The notes beneath the pieces are model-generated. The model was not told where the DNA came from and ran no database searches. It worked only from the letters and a program-made list of their open reading frames with translations. A stretch of DNA of 64,000 nt from an uncultured Collinsella sp. (lineage in GTDB: Bacteria; Actinomycetota; Coriobacteriia; Coriobacteriales; Coriobacteriaceae), in the NCBI GenBank assembly GCA_900541855.1, contig UQLD01000013.1, positions 1-64,000 on the forward strand, in the 5' to 3' direction. Within the stretch, counting starts at the first letter, position 1; the number at the start of each line of letters is the position of its first letter. The position numbers and the translations under genes are program-made. This document shows positions 8,095 through 16,820 of the stretch, piece by piece.

Positions 8095-9006
8095 ATGAAC
8101 AACGGTCTGTTTACGTACTTAGCAGCATTGCTATTGTTTGGCTCCAACGGCATCATCGCCGCTGCCATCGCACTGCCGAGCTCCGATATCGTGCTACTAC
8201 GCACGTTTTTGGGCGCACTCTCGCTTGTCACCATCCTCGCCATCACCCAACGCCATAAGTTGCAGGCGCCATCTCGCCCCCGCGAAGCCGCAGCCCTCCT
8301 CCTCTCGGGAGCCGCGCTGGGCGCCAGCTGGTTTTTTCTGTTCCGCGCCTACCAGACGATCGGCGTCGGCGTATCCTCGCTGCTGTACTACTGCGGCCCC
8401 ATCATTGTCATGGCGCTCTCCCCGCTCATCTTTGGCGAAAAGCTGACCGGAGGCAAAATCGCCGGCTTTATCGCCGTTGCTTGCGGTGCTTTTCTCATTG
8501 CAGCGCAAGGTCTAGGCGGCAATATGCCCATTGCGGGTATCGCCTGCGGCATCGCCTCGGCATTTTGCTATGCGCTGATGGTCATCGCTAGCAAGGGTGC
8601 GCCACACATCGAAGGCCTCGAGAACTCCACGCTCCAGGTGAGCGCCGCCTTTGTGACCGCACTGGTCCTCACGCTCATCACGCAGGGCGCTCCCTCGTTC
8701 CTGTCCGCCGGCGTCGCCGCCAGTATTGATTGGCACGCCGTCGCTATGCTCGGCGTCGTCAACACCGGACTCGGTTGCCTGCTCTACTTTAGCGCCGTCG
8801 CCAAACTGCCCGTGCAGACCGTCGCCGTCGTCGGCTACCTTGAGCCGCTTTCGGCCGTCGTGTTCTCGGCCGTCCTTTTGGGCGAAACCATAACACCGGT
8901 CCGCCTGATGGGCGCCGCGTTTATCATCGGCGGCGCGATTTTTTGCGAACTCGCCAGCAAACGCGCAAACACCAAGGCTGGCATCGCCCAGACAGCACGT
9001 GCTTAA
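8095..9006 (+). CDS. EamA/DMT-family transporter
   Basis: A 303-aa inner-membrane protein with ten predicted hydrophobic segments and two EamA repeats (about residues 5-135 and 150-285). The second repeat contains the typical VVGYLEPLSAVVFSAVLLGE motif. Members export amino acids or metabolites; the substrate here cannot be told. It is divergent from a LysR gene, the usual arrangement for a regulated exporter. A 10-bp perfect hairpin follows at 9041-9064. Confidence 0.88.
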   Translation: MNNGLFTYLAALLLFGSNGIIAAAIALPSSDIVLLRTFLGALSLVTILAITQRHKLQAPSRPREAAALLLSGAALGASWFFLFRAYQTIGVGVSSLLYYCGPIIVMALSPLIFGEKLTGGKIAGFIAVACGAFLIAAQGLGGNMPIAGIACGIASAFCYALMVIASKGAPHIEGLENSTLQVSAAFVTALVLTLITQGAPSFLSAGVAASIDWHAVAMLGVVNTGLGCLLYFSAVAKLPVQTVAVVGYLEPLSAVVFSAVLLGETITPVRLMGAAFIIGGAIFCELASKRANTKAGIAQTARA

Positions 9007-9040
9007 TAGCCCCTGCTCTGAAATACTACCTGCGTACATG

Positions 9041-9064
9041 AATAATCCCCAGATGGGGATTATT
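9041..9064 (+). terminator. Hairpin after the EamA gene
   Basis: Perfect arms AATAATCCCC/GGGGATTATT with loop AGAT. The tail is only weakly T-rich, so terminator efficiency is uncertain. Confidence 0.6.
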
Positions 9065-9145
9065 GTCTAAAACACCCCGATGTGCCAAACTGCTCTTATA
9101 TGTATAAAGATGGCATAAAGGTCTACTGCTCATGGCAGAGGCCAG

Positions 9146-11395
9146 ATGTCCAAGGGAGTCCACGTGGCACACAACAAGCTGGAGGCAAGCCTCCAAGACC
9201 AGCGTAGTCAAGGCGGGCATGGAGCCATTCCCCTCTCCGCTGGCATGCTGCTCGTAACGCTCGGCGTCGTCTACGGTGACATCGGCACGAGCCCCATGTA
9301 TACCATGAAATCAATCGTCGCCAACAACGGCGGCATCGGTACCGTCAGCGAGGACATGATCCTGGGCGCGCTCTCGCTCGTCATCTGGACCATGACACTC
9401 GTGACCACGGTCAAGTACGTTGTAATCGCCATGAAGGCCGATAACCATAACGAAGGCGGCATCTTCGCCCTGTTCAGTCTCGTGCGTAAGGTGGCGCCGT
9501 GGCTGATTCTCCCCGCCATGATCGGCGGCGCGGCGCTGCTCGCCGACGGCATCCTCACCCCCGCGGTCACGGTCACCACAACCATCGAGGGTCTGCGCAC
9601 TATCGAGTGGGGCCACGCGCTATTGGGTGACGGGCAAACCAACGTCATCATTATTACCATCATCATTATCTGCGGCCTATTTGCCATGCAGCGCGCCGGT
9701 ACCTCGTCGATCGGCAAGCTGTTCGGCCCGCTCATGACGCTATGGTTCCTGTTCCTGGCGGGCGCCGGCCTGTTCAACATGCTCGGCAACCTGTCCATCC
9801 TGCGCGCCCTCAACCCCATCCGCGGCATCATGTTCCTGTTCTCGCCCATCAACCACTCGGGCATCATGGTGCTCGGCTTCGTCTTCCTGTCAACGACCGG
9901 TGCCGAGGCGCTCTACTCGGACATGGGTCACGTGGGAAAGGCAAACATTTACGCATCCTGGCCGTTCGTAAAGGCGGCCCTCATCCTTAACTATCTGGGT
10001 CAGGGCGCCTGGCTGCTCGCCAACAACTCCAATCCCCAGATGCTCGCGATGGATATCGTCAACCCGTTCTATATGATGCTTCCCGAGCCCCTGCGCCCCT
10101 TTGCCATCGTGCTTTCGGCCGTGGCGGCCATCATCGCCTCGCAGGCGCTCATCACCGGCTCGTTCTCGCTGGTATCCGAGGCAACGCGCCTCAACCTTAT
10201 GCCGCACTTGCGCATCCACTACCCCAGCGACACCAAGGGCCAGCTCTATATTCCGCTCGTCAACAACATCATGTGGGTCGGCTGCATCTTCATCGTGCTG
10301 CTGTTCCAAAACTCCGAGCGCATGGAGAGCGCCTACGGCCTCGCCATTACCGTGACCATGCTCATGACCACGACGCTTTTGACGAGCTATATCGCCGGCA
10401 TCCTCAAGCACAAGCTGGGCGCTTGCGTCTTTGCCCTGCTTTTTGGCGCCATTGAGCTGTGCTTCTTCGCTTCGTGCCTCACCATGTTCTTTGACGGCGG
10501 CTACGTCATGATCTTCTTGGCCGCGCTGCTGTTTGGCCTTATGTATGTGTGGCGTCGCGGCACCGCCATCGAGCGCACGCAGACGATTCTGCTGCCCGTC
10601 TCCAAGTACATCGACCAGCTCAATCGCCTGCGCAATGACGAGACCTATCCCGTGCTCGCCGACAATCTGGTGTTCCTCACCAACAGCCCCGACCCGCTCA
10701 CGCTCGACCGCGACGTGCTCTATTCCATCCTGGACAAGCACCCCAAGCGTGCCAAGGCATATTGGTTCATCAACGTGCACGTTACCGACGAGCCCTATAC
10801 GCACGAGTATTCCGTTGAGACCTTTGGCACAGACTTCCTGTTCCGCGTACGCTTGGACCTGGGCTTTAAGGTCAATCAGCGCATCAACGCCTACCTGCGC
10901 CAAATCGTTGGCGACCTGATGGCATCGGGTGAGTTGCCGCCGCAGCATCACACCTACTCCATCTACGAGACACGCGGCAACGTGGGTGACTTCCGTTTTT
11001 GCATGCTGCGCAAGATGCTTGCCCCCGAAACGGACATCAACCGCAACGACCATCGCGTCATGGCCATCAAGTACGCCGTCCGCCGCGCCTGCGGAAGCCC
11101 GGCACGTTGGTACGGTCTCGAGAACTCGGCCATCATCATTGAGTACGTACCGCTCTTTGCCCGCATGCGTCCGGCAGTCAAACTCATTCGCACCCAGGTG
11201 CCGCTCGAGATCCTGATCGAAGAGGCCGAGGAAATGGAAGTCGACATCTTCTCGGACGACCTGGTCAACGGCAACGAAGCCGGTAAGGACATGAACGTCG
11301 ATCCCACCGAGTTGCTCGAGAGCGTCGCCGATACGCCCGAACAGCAACAGCTCGACGGTCTCGAGATCGAACAGCTCAACGACGCCAACTTCTAG
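9146..11395 (+). CDS. kup: Kup/HAK-family potassium uptake protein
   Basis: A 749-aa low-affinity K+:H+ symporter of the inner membrane. The N-terminal half carries the family motif GVVYGDIGTSPMY (about residue 40) and twelve hydrophobic segments. The C-terminal ~250 residues are cytoplasmic and acidic at the end. An alternative GTG start at 9164 (VAHNKLE) has a better AAGGGAG box than the ATG at 9146, so the true protein may be six residues shorter. It is a single gene with its own terminator at 11417-11453. I see no c-di-AMP riboswitch in the leader. Confidence 0.93.
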   Translation: MSKGVHVAHNKLEASLQDQRSQGGHGAIPLSAGMLLVTLGVVYGDIGTSPMYTMKSIVANNGGIGTVSEDMILGALSLVIWTMTLVTTVKYVVIAMKADNHNEGGIFALFSLVRKVAPWLILPAMIGGAALLADGILTPAVTVTTTIEGLRTIEWGHALLGDGQTNVIIITIIIICGLFAMQRAGTSSIGKLFGPLMTLWFLFLAGAGLFNMLGNLSILRALNPIRGIMFLFSPINHSGIMVLGFVFLSTTGAEALYSDMGHVGKANIYASWPFVKAALILNYLGQGAWLLANNSNPQMLAMDIVNPFYMMLPEPLRPFAIVLSAVAAIIASQALITGSFSLVSEATRLNLMPHLRIHYPSDTKGQLYIPLVNNIMWVGCIFIVLLFQNSERMESAYGLAITVTMLMTTTLLTSYIAGILKHKLGACVFALLFGAIELCFFASCLTMFFDGGYVMIFLAALLFGLMYVWRRGTAIERTQTILLPVSKYIDQLNRLRNDETYPVLADNLVFLTNSPDPLTLDRDVLYSILDKHPKRAKAYWFINVHVTDEPYTHEYSVETFGTDFLFRVRLDLGFKVNQRINAYLRQIVGDLMASGELPPQHHTYSIYETRGNVGDFRFCMLRKMLAPETDINRNDHRVMAIKYAVRRACGSPARWYGLENSAIIIEYVPLFARMRPAVKLIRTQVPLEILIEEAEEMEVDIFSDDLVNGNEAGKDMNVDPTELLESVADTPEQQQLDGLEIEQLNDANF

Positions 11396-11416
11396 CGACG
11401 TCACAAATCAACGACA

Positions 11417-11453
11417 GCGGCCCTGCACCTCACGGGAGATGCAGGGCCGCTTT
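11417..11453 (+). terminator. Terminator after kup
   Basis: Stem GCGGCCCTGCA/TGCAGGGCCGC with a 12-nt loop and TTT tail, located between the convergent kup and bile-salt-hydrolase-type genes. Confidence 0.8.
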
Positions 11454-11474
11454 GCATTGCAGTAAAGCTAGCGG

Positions 11475-12440
11475 CTACGAACGACGCGGCTCGGGAACCA
11501 CGAGCCTATCGGGGCTCGCGCCCTCGGCATCCATCAGGCTCACGTAGCGAATCGACGGATCCCCATACATCGCGTAGTAATAATTGCCCGTGCGCGCGCT
11601 AAAGCATCCGGTGTAGATAGTCTTCTCGAACTTGCCATCGCCCATCCTGGACGCTCCCTCGATCATCACCACGCCCTCGAGCGAGCGGAACATGCGAACG
11701 ACGTTTTCGGTCTCGCTCTCCTTTTGCGGGTAATTGGCATTGAGGTACGCCGCCTTTACAAAACGGCTCGGCGAATAGCAATCGCCCGGAATGCCGCGCA
11801 TGCCGGCACCGGCTCCATAGGGCTTGAGCTCGGCGCCACGCCATGTCGCCGTCTGCGGAAAATCGCTTGTGGCGGTGATATAGGTGCGGAGGTTTTCCAT
11901 ATGCCACGGGAAGGTCGGCTGATTGGCAAGGGTGTCGACCGGATCGTCGTATACATGCAGGCCGTCAGCCATCATCTCGACCACGATGCTGCGCTGGCTG
12001 TCGCCGATAATCCAATGGAGCAGCGACACGCCCAGCCCCTCTCCTGCAGATTTGGCAACAATCACCGTGTCGCGCAGCGCGGCCTCGACCTCATCGACCG
12101 TCGAGAACGTCGCTGCCACCCACAGGGGAAACTCATAGGCCGCGATATTGGTCTTTCCATCAACCGGCCCCTCGGCATACTCGGCATAACCCGGGAAATT
12201 GAGGCCCGCCACGGCGAGGCCCGCATCGTTGCCGCAATCGAAGAACATAGGGTAGTTCTTGTAATCGATGCACATACCGATCACCGCGTGTGCCGCTGTC
12301 GCGTCGTCGATAAACGAATACGGAATGTGAAACCCGCGCGGCATCACGCGAACCTGTTGGCCGTAGTCAAAGCTCCAGTCGAGGTTGCGGCCCAGATACA
12401 TGTGACCAGAATTATCGGTAAATCGAATACTCGTACACAT
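11475..12440 (-). CDS. Choloylglycine hydrolase family protein (bile salt hydrolase-like)
   Basis: A 321-aa N-terminal nucleophile hydrolase of the linear-amide C-N hydrolase family, which deconjugates glycine or taurine bile salts or cleaves penicillin V or acyl-homoserine amides. The start is MCTSIRF: Cys2 becomes the N-terminal nucleophile after Met removal, and an AGGAGG box precedes it. Arg18 and Asp21 (LGRNLDWS), the AGLNFPGYAEY Asn, the LANQPTFPWH Asn and the YSPSRFV Arg match bile salt hydrolase active-site positions. There is no signal peptide. Whether the substrate is a bile salt or another amide cannot be settled from sequence. Confidence 0.85.
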   Translation of the reverse strand: MCTSIRFTDNSGHMYLGRNLDWSFDYGQQVRVMPRGFHIPYSFIDDATAAHAVIGMCIDYKNYPMFFDCGNDAGLAVAGLNFPGYAEYAEGPVDGKTNIAAYEFPLWVAATFSTVDEVEAALRDTVIVAKSAGEGLGVSLLHWIIGDSQRSIVVEMMADGLHVYDDPVDTLANQPTFPWHMENLRTYITATSDFPQTATWRGAELKPYGAGAGMRGIPGDCYSPSRFVKAAYLNANYPQKESETENVVRMFRSLEGVVMIEGASRMGDGKFEKTIYTGCFSARTGNYYYAMYGDPSIRYVSLMDAEGASPDRLVVPEPRRS

Positions 12441-12507
12441 AGCGCCTCCTAGCTTTACGTTCCTGCTAAGTTCATTGTCTCCAAACAAAAAGGCGCTAAA
12501 CACAAAA

Positions 12508-12539
12508 GCCCGGACATGACAACAATGTCACGCCCGGGC
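12508..12539 (-). terminator. Terminator after the deformylase-like gene
   Basis: Hairpin with outer arms GCCCGG/CCGGGC and inner TGACA/TGTCA, downstream of the minus-strand deformylase-like gene. On that strand it is followed by TTTTGTG. Confidence 0.7.
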
Positions 12540-12572
12540 CAAAGCACCGGTTCAATCCCCGATCAAATCGTC

Positions 12573-12992
12573 CTAGACGAGTTTACCGAGACAGTGATCA
12601 ATCATGTGTTGAACCATCTGCGCCTCAAAGCCGACGAAGTCCTGCTTGCGCTCGCGCATCTTGCCGTCGACGATCACGTCATAAGCGACCTTGCACTTGA
12701 TATAGCGCGTGGACTTGGTGACCTCCTCGTGCGTCAGGCAGCTCTCCTCCATCTTGCTGGCGCCCAGGCCAAACACCAGACGGGGGTTGTAGAGCACGTG
12801 GGGCTCGCCGGCATCGTCCAGGTAGACGCAAACCTTCTTGGTAACGCCAATCTGGTTAGCGGCAAGGCAGCCGGCATCGTCGAGCGACTTGATGGTATCG
12901 ATCAGGTCCTGAGCAACCGACTCGTCCTCGACGGTCGCAACCTCGCAACGCTGGGACAGGATAGCCTCGTCGTGGCAAAGCTCTTTAATCAT
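12573..12992 (-). CDS. Peptide deformylase-like protein with altered HExxH motif
   Basis: A 139-aa protein of the peptide deformylase family, whose members remove the formyl group from nascent N-terminal Met. Motif 1 is GCLAANQIG, motif 2 is EESCLTHEE with the metal Cys, and motif 3 is QHMIDH. The catalytic Glu of HExxH is therefore Met; I confirmed this by reading the codons. Length is slightly short for a bacterial deformylase (~150-190). The start MIKELCHDE is chosen for its GGAGG box 5 nt upstream. It could be a divergent deformylase with other chemistry or a catalytically dead paralogue. Confidence 0.8.
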   Translation of the reverse strand: MIKELCHDEAILSQRCEVATVEDESVAQDLIDTIKSLDDAGCLAANQIGVTKKVCVYLDDAGEPHVLYNPRLVFGLGASKMEESCLTHEEVTKSTRYIKCKVAYDVIVDGKMRERKQDFVGFEAQMVQHMIDHCLGKLV

Positions 12993-13185
12993 ACGTTCCT
13001 CCATAGGGGTCGTTGTAACCGCTTAAGTATACGGTACCCACACTTTTTCATGCGAAAAATACCGTCCGTCTGCTACAAAGCGCCGAACATCAACATGCGA
13101 GGAACAACAGCGTCGTAAAGGGGCTATAGTGGGTGAGTTCGTGTCAATCGGCCTAAACTCGGGGCCGAACAAGGAAAGGGTATGC

Positions 13186-14496
13186 ATGGACGAACTATTT
13201 CACGTCAGCGAGCGCAAGTCCACAATCGGGACCGAACTCCGCGCTGGACTGACAACATTCCTGGCGATGGCCTACATCATCGCCGTCAACCCCGCGGTGC
13301 TCTCGGGCGCTGGCATCGATGCGGGAGCGCTCGCCTGCGCCACCTGCCTGGGCGCCGGCATCATGACCATCTGCATGGGCATCTTCGCCAACCGCCCGCT
13401 CGCCTGCGCGTCGGGCTTAGGCGTCAACGCGATGATCGCCGGAATCACCACCACCGTCTGCGGCGGTGACTGGCACGTGGCCATGAGCGTCATCTTCCTT
13501 GAGGGCGTCGTCATCTTGCTGCTCGTGCTTTGTGGCCTGCGCGAGGCCATCATGGACGCCATCCCAGTTGTCCTGCGTCACGCCATCTCGGTGGGTCTGG
13601 GCCTGTTCATCGCCATGATTGGCCTGTGCGATGCCGGCATTATCACCGCTGGCGCCGGTACACTCGTCGGTCTGGGCGACATCACCTCCCCCACCTTCAT
13701 CGTCGGCATCATCTCCATCCTGGTGACAGTCGCCCTCGCCTGCCGCAACGTCCCCGGCTCGCTGCTCATCGGCATCGTCGTCGCCGTCATCGCCGGTATC
13801 CCCCTAGGTGTGACCCAGGCTCCGACCGGTATCATCGCCCCGCTCGATTTCTCGAGCATCGGTGGCCCCATCGCCGACGCCGGCGGCGTGCCTGCCATCG
13901 TCAAGGTCCTTACCGACCCCGCGCTCCTCGTCATCTCGTTCTCGCTGCTCATGAGTGACTTCTTCGACACCATGGGCACCGCGATGGCCGTGGCCAAGCA
14001 GGGCGAGTTCCTCACCGACGACGGCAACGTCGAGAATATCAAGGAGATTCTGATCGTCGACTCCGCCGCCGCTGCTGTGGGCGGTTTCATGGGCGTCTCC
14101 TCCATCACCACCTTCGTCGAGTCCACCTCTGGCGCTGCCGACGGTGGCCGCACGGGCCTCACCTCCGTCACCACCGGCGTGCTGTTCATTCTCGCCGCGT
14201 TCTTCTCCCCCATCGTCACCATCGTTTCCAGCGCCGCCACCTGCGGTGCTCTGGTCTACGTCGGCTACCTCATGATGAGCGAGGCCTCCGAGATCGACTG
14301 GTCCGACGTGTCGCAGGGTTTCCCGGCGTTCATGATTGTCGCCGGCGTGCCCTTCACCTACTCCATCTCTGCCGGCATTGGCCTGGGCTTTATCGCCTAC
14401 GTGGTCGTCGCGCTCTTTAAGGGCGAGGCCTCCAAGATCAAGCCGCTCATGTGGATCGCAGCCCTCGCCTTCCTCGTCTACTTCTTCGTGGCGTAA
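13186..14496 (+). CDS. NCS2 family purine permease (AzgA/adenine-guanine-hypoxanthine type)
   Basis: A 436-aa polytopic symporter importing adenine, guanine or hypoxanthine with protons. Family hallmarks are GLTTFLAMAYIIAVNP near the N-terminus, GLGVNAMIA (about residue 85), a DFFDTMGTAMAVA segment (about 260) and SSITTFVESTSGAADGGRTG (about 300). The start MDELFHVSERK is preferred over the longer frame because the family normally starts close to this segment and a purine-rich box precedes it. It is monocistronic with a terminator at 14524-14564. Confidence 0.92.
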   Translation: MDELFHVSERKSTIGTELRAGLTTFLAMAYIIAVNPAVLSGAGIDAGALACATCLGAGIMTICMGIFANRPLACASGLGVNAMIAGITTTVCGGDWHVAMSVIFLEGVVILLLVLCGLREAIMDAIPVVLRHAISVGLGLFIAMIGLCDAGIITAGAGTLVGLGDITSPTFIVGIISILVTVALACRNVPGSLLIGIVVAVIAGIPLGVTQAPTGIIAPLDFSSIGGPIADAGGVPAIVKVLTDPALLVISFSLLMSDFFDTMGTAMAVAKQGEFLTDDGNVENIKEILIVDSAAAAVGGFMGVSSITTFVESTSGAADGGRTGLTSVTTGVLFILAAFFSPIVTIVSSAATCGALVYVGYLMMSEASEIDWSDVSQGFPAFMIVAGVPFTYSISAGIGLGFIAYVVVALFKGEASKIKPLMWIAALAFLVYFFVA

Positions 14497-14523
14497 CGGC
14501 ATAGTCTGCTAAAGCAAAACAAC

Positions 14524-14564
14524 AAGGCGCGGAATCGCATCGAGCGGCTCCGCGCCTTTCTTTT
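14524..14564 (+). terminator. Terminator after the purine permease
   Basis: Stem AAGGCGCGGA/TCCGCGCCTT followed by TCTTTT. Confidence 0.88.
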
Positions 14565-14633
14565 AGCGTCTGCCCCCGTGTCAGCGTGCGACAATTGAGG
14601 CTGTCAATATCACAACACCGAGAGAAGCCTGCC

Positions 14634-15299
14634 TTGGAAGCGCATCATAAGCAGATAACCGTTTATTCAGAGTGTGCGGAAGGCGCGCCCGTCATCTATC
14701 TCCCCGTGATTATGGGCAACGGTAGTGAAGTCTACGAGCGCTGCCGAGAGCTCGACTGCCCGCTGTTCACCCTTGTCGCCATTGGAGGGCTCGATTGGAA
14801 TCGCGAGCTGAGCCCCTGGGAATGCGACGGAACTATACGAGATGCCGAGCCCTTTGGCGGACAGGCTGCTGGTTTTCTTGACGAGTTGTTGAAGCAGATA
14901 ATCCCCCAGGCCGAATCATCGCTCCCGCAACCGCCCGCCTGGCGCGGCGTTGCCGGCTACTCGTTGGCGGGTCTTTTTGCACTGTGGGCACTTTGGCAAA
15001 CAGATGTCTTTGAGCGCGTGGCGAGTGCATCGGGGTCGCTGTGGTTCCCCGGCTTTATCGACTACGCGCGCGAGCGCACGATGACGGCTACGCCCGACGC
15101 CGCCTATCTGTCGCTCGGTAAAAAGGAAACCAAGACGCCCAACCGCATGATGCGGCACGTACTCGACGATACGCGCGCGATGGAAAAGCTGTTTATCGAG
15201 CGCGACATCCCAACAACGCTGGAGCTCAACCCCGGCAATCATTTTGCCCAAACTGACCTGCGCATGGCGCGCGGCATCCACTGGATACTGACGCATTAA
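14634..15299 (+). CDS. Alpha/beta hydrolase (esterase-like, IroE/Fes type)
   Basis: A 221-aa serine hydrolase-like protein. The nucleophile elbow is GYSLAG (GxSxxG), and a likely catalytic His lies near the end in NPGNHFAQTD. No signal peptide is seen. Similar small proteins are annotated as putative esterases related to siderophore esterases; the substrate is unknown. Start choice is uncertain: TTG at 14634 has a GAGAGAAG box, while a GTG at 14586 gives 237 aa without a clear box. It runs into a convergent pseudogene fragment. Confidence 0.72.
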   Translation: MEAHHKQITVYSECAEGAPVIYLPVIMGNGSEVYERCRELDCPLFTLVAIGGLDWNRELSPWECDGTIRDAEPFGGQAAGFLDELLKQIIPQAESSLPQPPAWRGVAGYSLAGLFALWALWQTDVFERVASASGSLWFPGFIDYARERTMTATPDAAYLSLGKKETKTPNRMMRHVLDDTRAMEKLFIERDIPTTLELNPGNHFAQTDLRMARGIHWILTH

Positions 15300-15408
15300 A
15301 AATGGCGTCCACGCGCATATGTAGGCCGAGCGGGAACATGCGCGGGCGGCCGAGCGACGATGCATCGTAGATGGCATCGGTGACGGCGGGCGTCGAGGAT
15401 TGGGACAT
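15291..15408 (-). pseudogene. N-terminal remnant of an NCS2 uracil/xanthine permease
   Basis: A GAAAGGA box and ATG at 15408 begin a frame whose first ~39 codons (TDAIYDASSLGRPRMFPLGL then DAIFNAS) resemble the start of UraA/PbuX-type permeases (typically DARxLGxPxMLxLGLQHxFAMFGAT). The match ends at the 3' end of the neighbouring hydrolase gene and nothing of the membrane domain follows. I read it as a truncated permease whose remainder was lost. Upstream, 15409-15531 holds no recognisable gene. Confidence 0.5.
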
Positions 15409-15531
15409 GAAAGTCCTTTCATGATGGAAGGGCGATCAGGCATATCGAATAACCTGCCCGAACGATACGATCCGAACCACTGTACGTGATACGCCATGTC
15501 TCGCACGCGCCGTCACCTGTGAACGGTAGCG

Positions 15532-16665
15532 CTACTTCCAAACACGCTCGGCAATGCGCTTGACCAGCGCGATCTTTGCCCATTGCTCATCCTCGGTCAG
15601 CTTGTTGCCAATCTCGCAGCTGGCAAAGCCGCACTGGGGCGACAGGTACAGACTCTCGAGCGACACATACTTTGCGGCCTCGTGGATACGTTCGACGATA
15701 ACGTCCTCGTCCTCAAGCTCAGCCGCCTTGGTGGTCACCAGGCCCAGCACGACCTTCTTGCCGGGAGCAACGTACTTGAGCGGCTCAAAGCCACCGGCGC
15801 GTGGCGTATCGAACTCAAGGTAGAACGCGTCGACGTTCTCACGCGCAAACAGGTACGGAGCGATAGGGTCGTAGCCGCCCTCAAAAGCATAGGTGGAGTG
15901 ATAGTTGCCGCGGCACACGTGCGTGTTAATGACCAGGTCGTCGGGCTTGCCCTCGATGGCGGCGTTGTTGAGCGCCACGCCCAGCTCGCTTACCTTTTGC
16001 AGGTCGACCGGGCTCATGCCGGTTTTGGCGACAAAATCGGTATCGCAGTAGATGCCCCAGGTGCAGTCATCAAACTGGATGTTGCGGCAGCCTGCTGCGT
16101 ACAGGTCGGCGATCACCGTGCGATAAGCGGCTGCAATGGCGTCGGCAAGTTCCTCGTCGGTCTTATAGACGGCACGCAGGCTCTCCTGCTGGCCATCGCA
16201 GCGATCGAGCGTGACCTCAGAGAACGTCTGGATCGGCGCCGGAATGGTCTGGCGTGCGACCTGGCCCTCCTCCTCAAGCGCCTTGACGAACTTAAAATGC
16301 TCGACGAACGGGTGGTTCTCGCCGCTAATGGGACCGGTAACCACGGCGGTGTCGGCCGTCGTCTCCTCGTCATGGAACATATAACCCGTGCGTGAGGTGC
16401 GGCGCTCAATGCCGTTAAGGCCCCACATAAAATCGAGGTGCCAGTAGCTGCGGCGGAACTCGCCATCGGTGATCACCTGCAGGCCGGCGGCCTTCTGCTT
16501 GGCCACCAAATCGCGAATGGCATCGTCCTCGACGGCCTTAAGGCCGGAAGCGTCGAGTTTACCCGCGACATAGTCGGCACGGGCGTCCTTTACAGCCTGC
16601 GGACGAAGAAAGCTGCCGACGATATCGGCGCGAAACGGCGCGTTCGGTTGAATCGAAGTGCTCAT
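15532..16665 (-). CDS. MetE C-terminal-like methyltransferase (YxjG/YxjH type)
   Basis: A 377-aa protein matching the C-terminal catalytic half of cobalamin-independent methionine synthase, which transfers a methyl group to homocysteine at a zinc site. Features are ADIVGSFLRP at the start, ITDGEFRR (about residue 70), FDDCTWG, INTHVCRGNY with the zinc His and Cys (about 243), and LSPQCGFAS near the end with the third zinc Cys. It lacks the N-terminal MetE domain. The start MSTSIQP has an AAAGGGAG box. It lies downstream of a LysR gene on the same strand, with a MET-box-like palindrome in its promoter. Confidence 0.88.
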   Translation of the reverse strand: MSTSIQPNAPFRADIVGSFLRPQAVKDARADYVAGKLDASGLKAVEDDAIRDLVAKQKAAGLQVITDGEFRRSYWHLDFMWGLNGIERRTSRTGYMFHDEETTADTAVVTGPISGENHPFVEHFKFVKALEEEGQVARQTIPAPIQTFSEVTLDRCDGQQESLRAVYKTDEELADAIAAAYRTVIADLYAAGCRNIQFDDCTWGIYCDTDFVAKTGMSPVDLQKVSELGVALNNAAIEGKPDDLVINTHVCRGNYHSTYAFEGGYDPIAPYLFARENVDAFYLEFDTPRAGGFEPLKYVAPGKKVVLGLVTTKAAELEDEDVIVERIHEAAKYVSLESLYLSPQCGFASCEIGNKLTEDEQWAKIALVKRIAERVWK

Positions 16666-16752
16666 AGATATCTCCCTTTGCATTGGTTGCTTTACTGGGA
16701 CAGAGTATGAGCGCTCATATGACCATCGTAAAATATACGTTTATAACAGTTT

Positions 16753-16773
16753 GATATAGATGTTTCCTATATC
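16753..16773. promoter_or_regulatory. MET-box-like palindrome upstream of the MetE-like gene
   Basis: Inverted repeat GATATAG-N7-CTATATC about 90 bp upstream of the MetE-like start. Its TATAG-N7-CTATA core has the shape of the streptococcal MetR/MtaR MET-box as I remember it. The adjacent LysR regulator is the likely binder (inference). Confidence 0.5.
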
Positions 16774-16820
16774 AGTCTGGACTGTCATAAAGAGACTTGA
16801 ACCGTGCGGAGCACAGCAGC

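Noticed and set aside
9007..9145. c-di-AMP riboswitch before kup
   Set aside because: The leader is short and holds only a terminator hairpin; no conserved aptamer blocks.
9890..11404. 504-codon minus-strand frame over kup
   Set aside because: Antisense shadow rich in improbable residues; Kup on the other strand is unambiguous.
12549..12565. GGTTCAATCCCC resembling a tRNA T-loop
   Set aside because: No matching acceptor, anticodon arm or CCA context; lies inside the deformylase-like gene's 3' flank.
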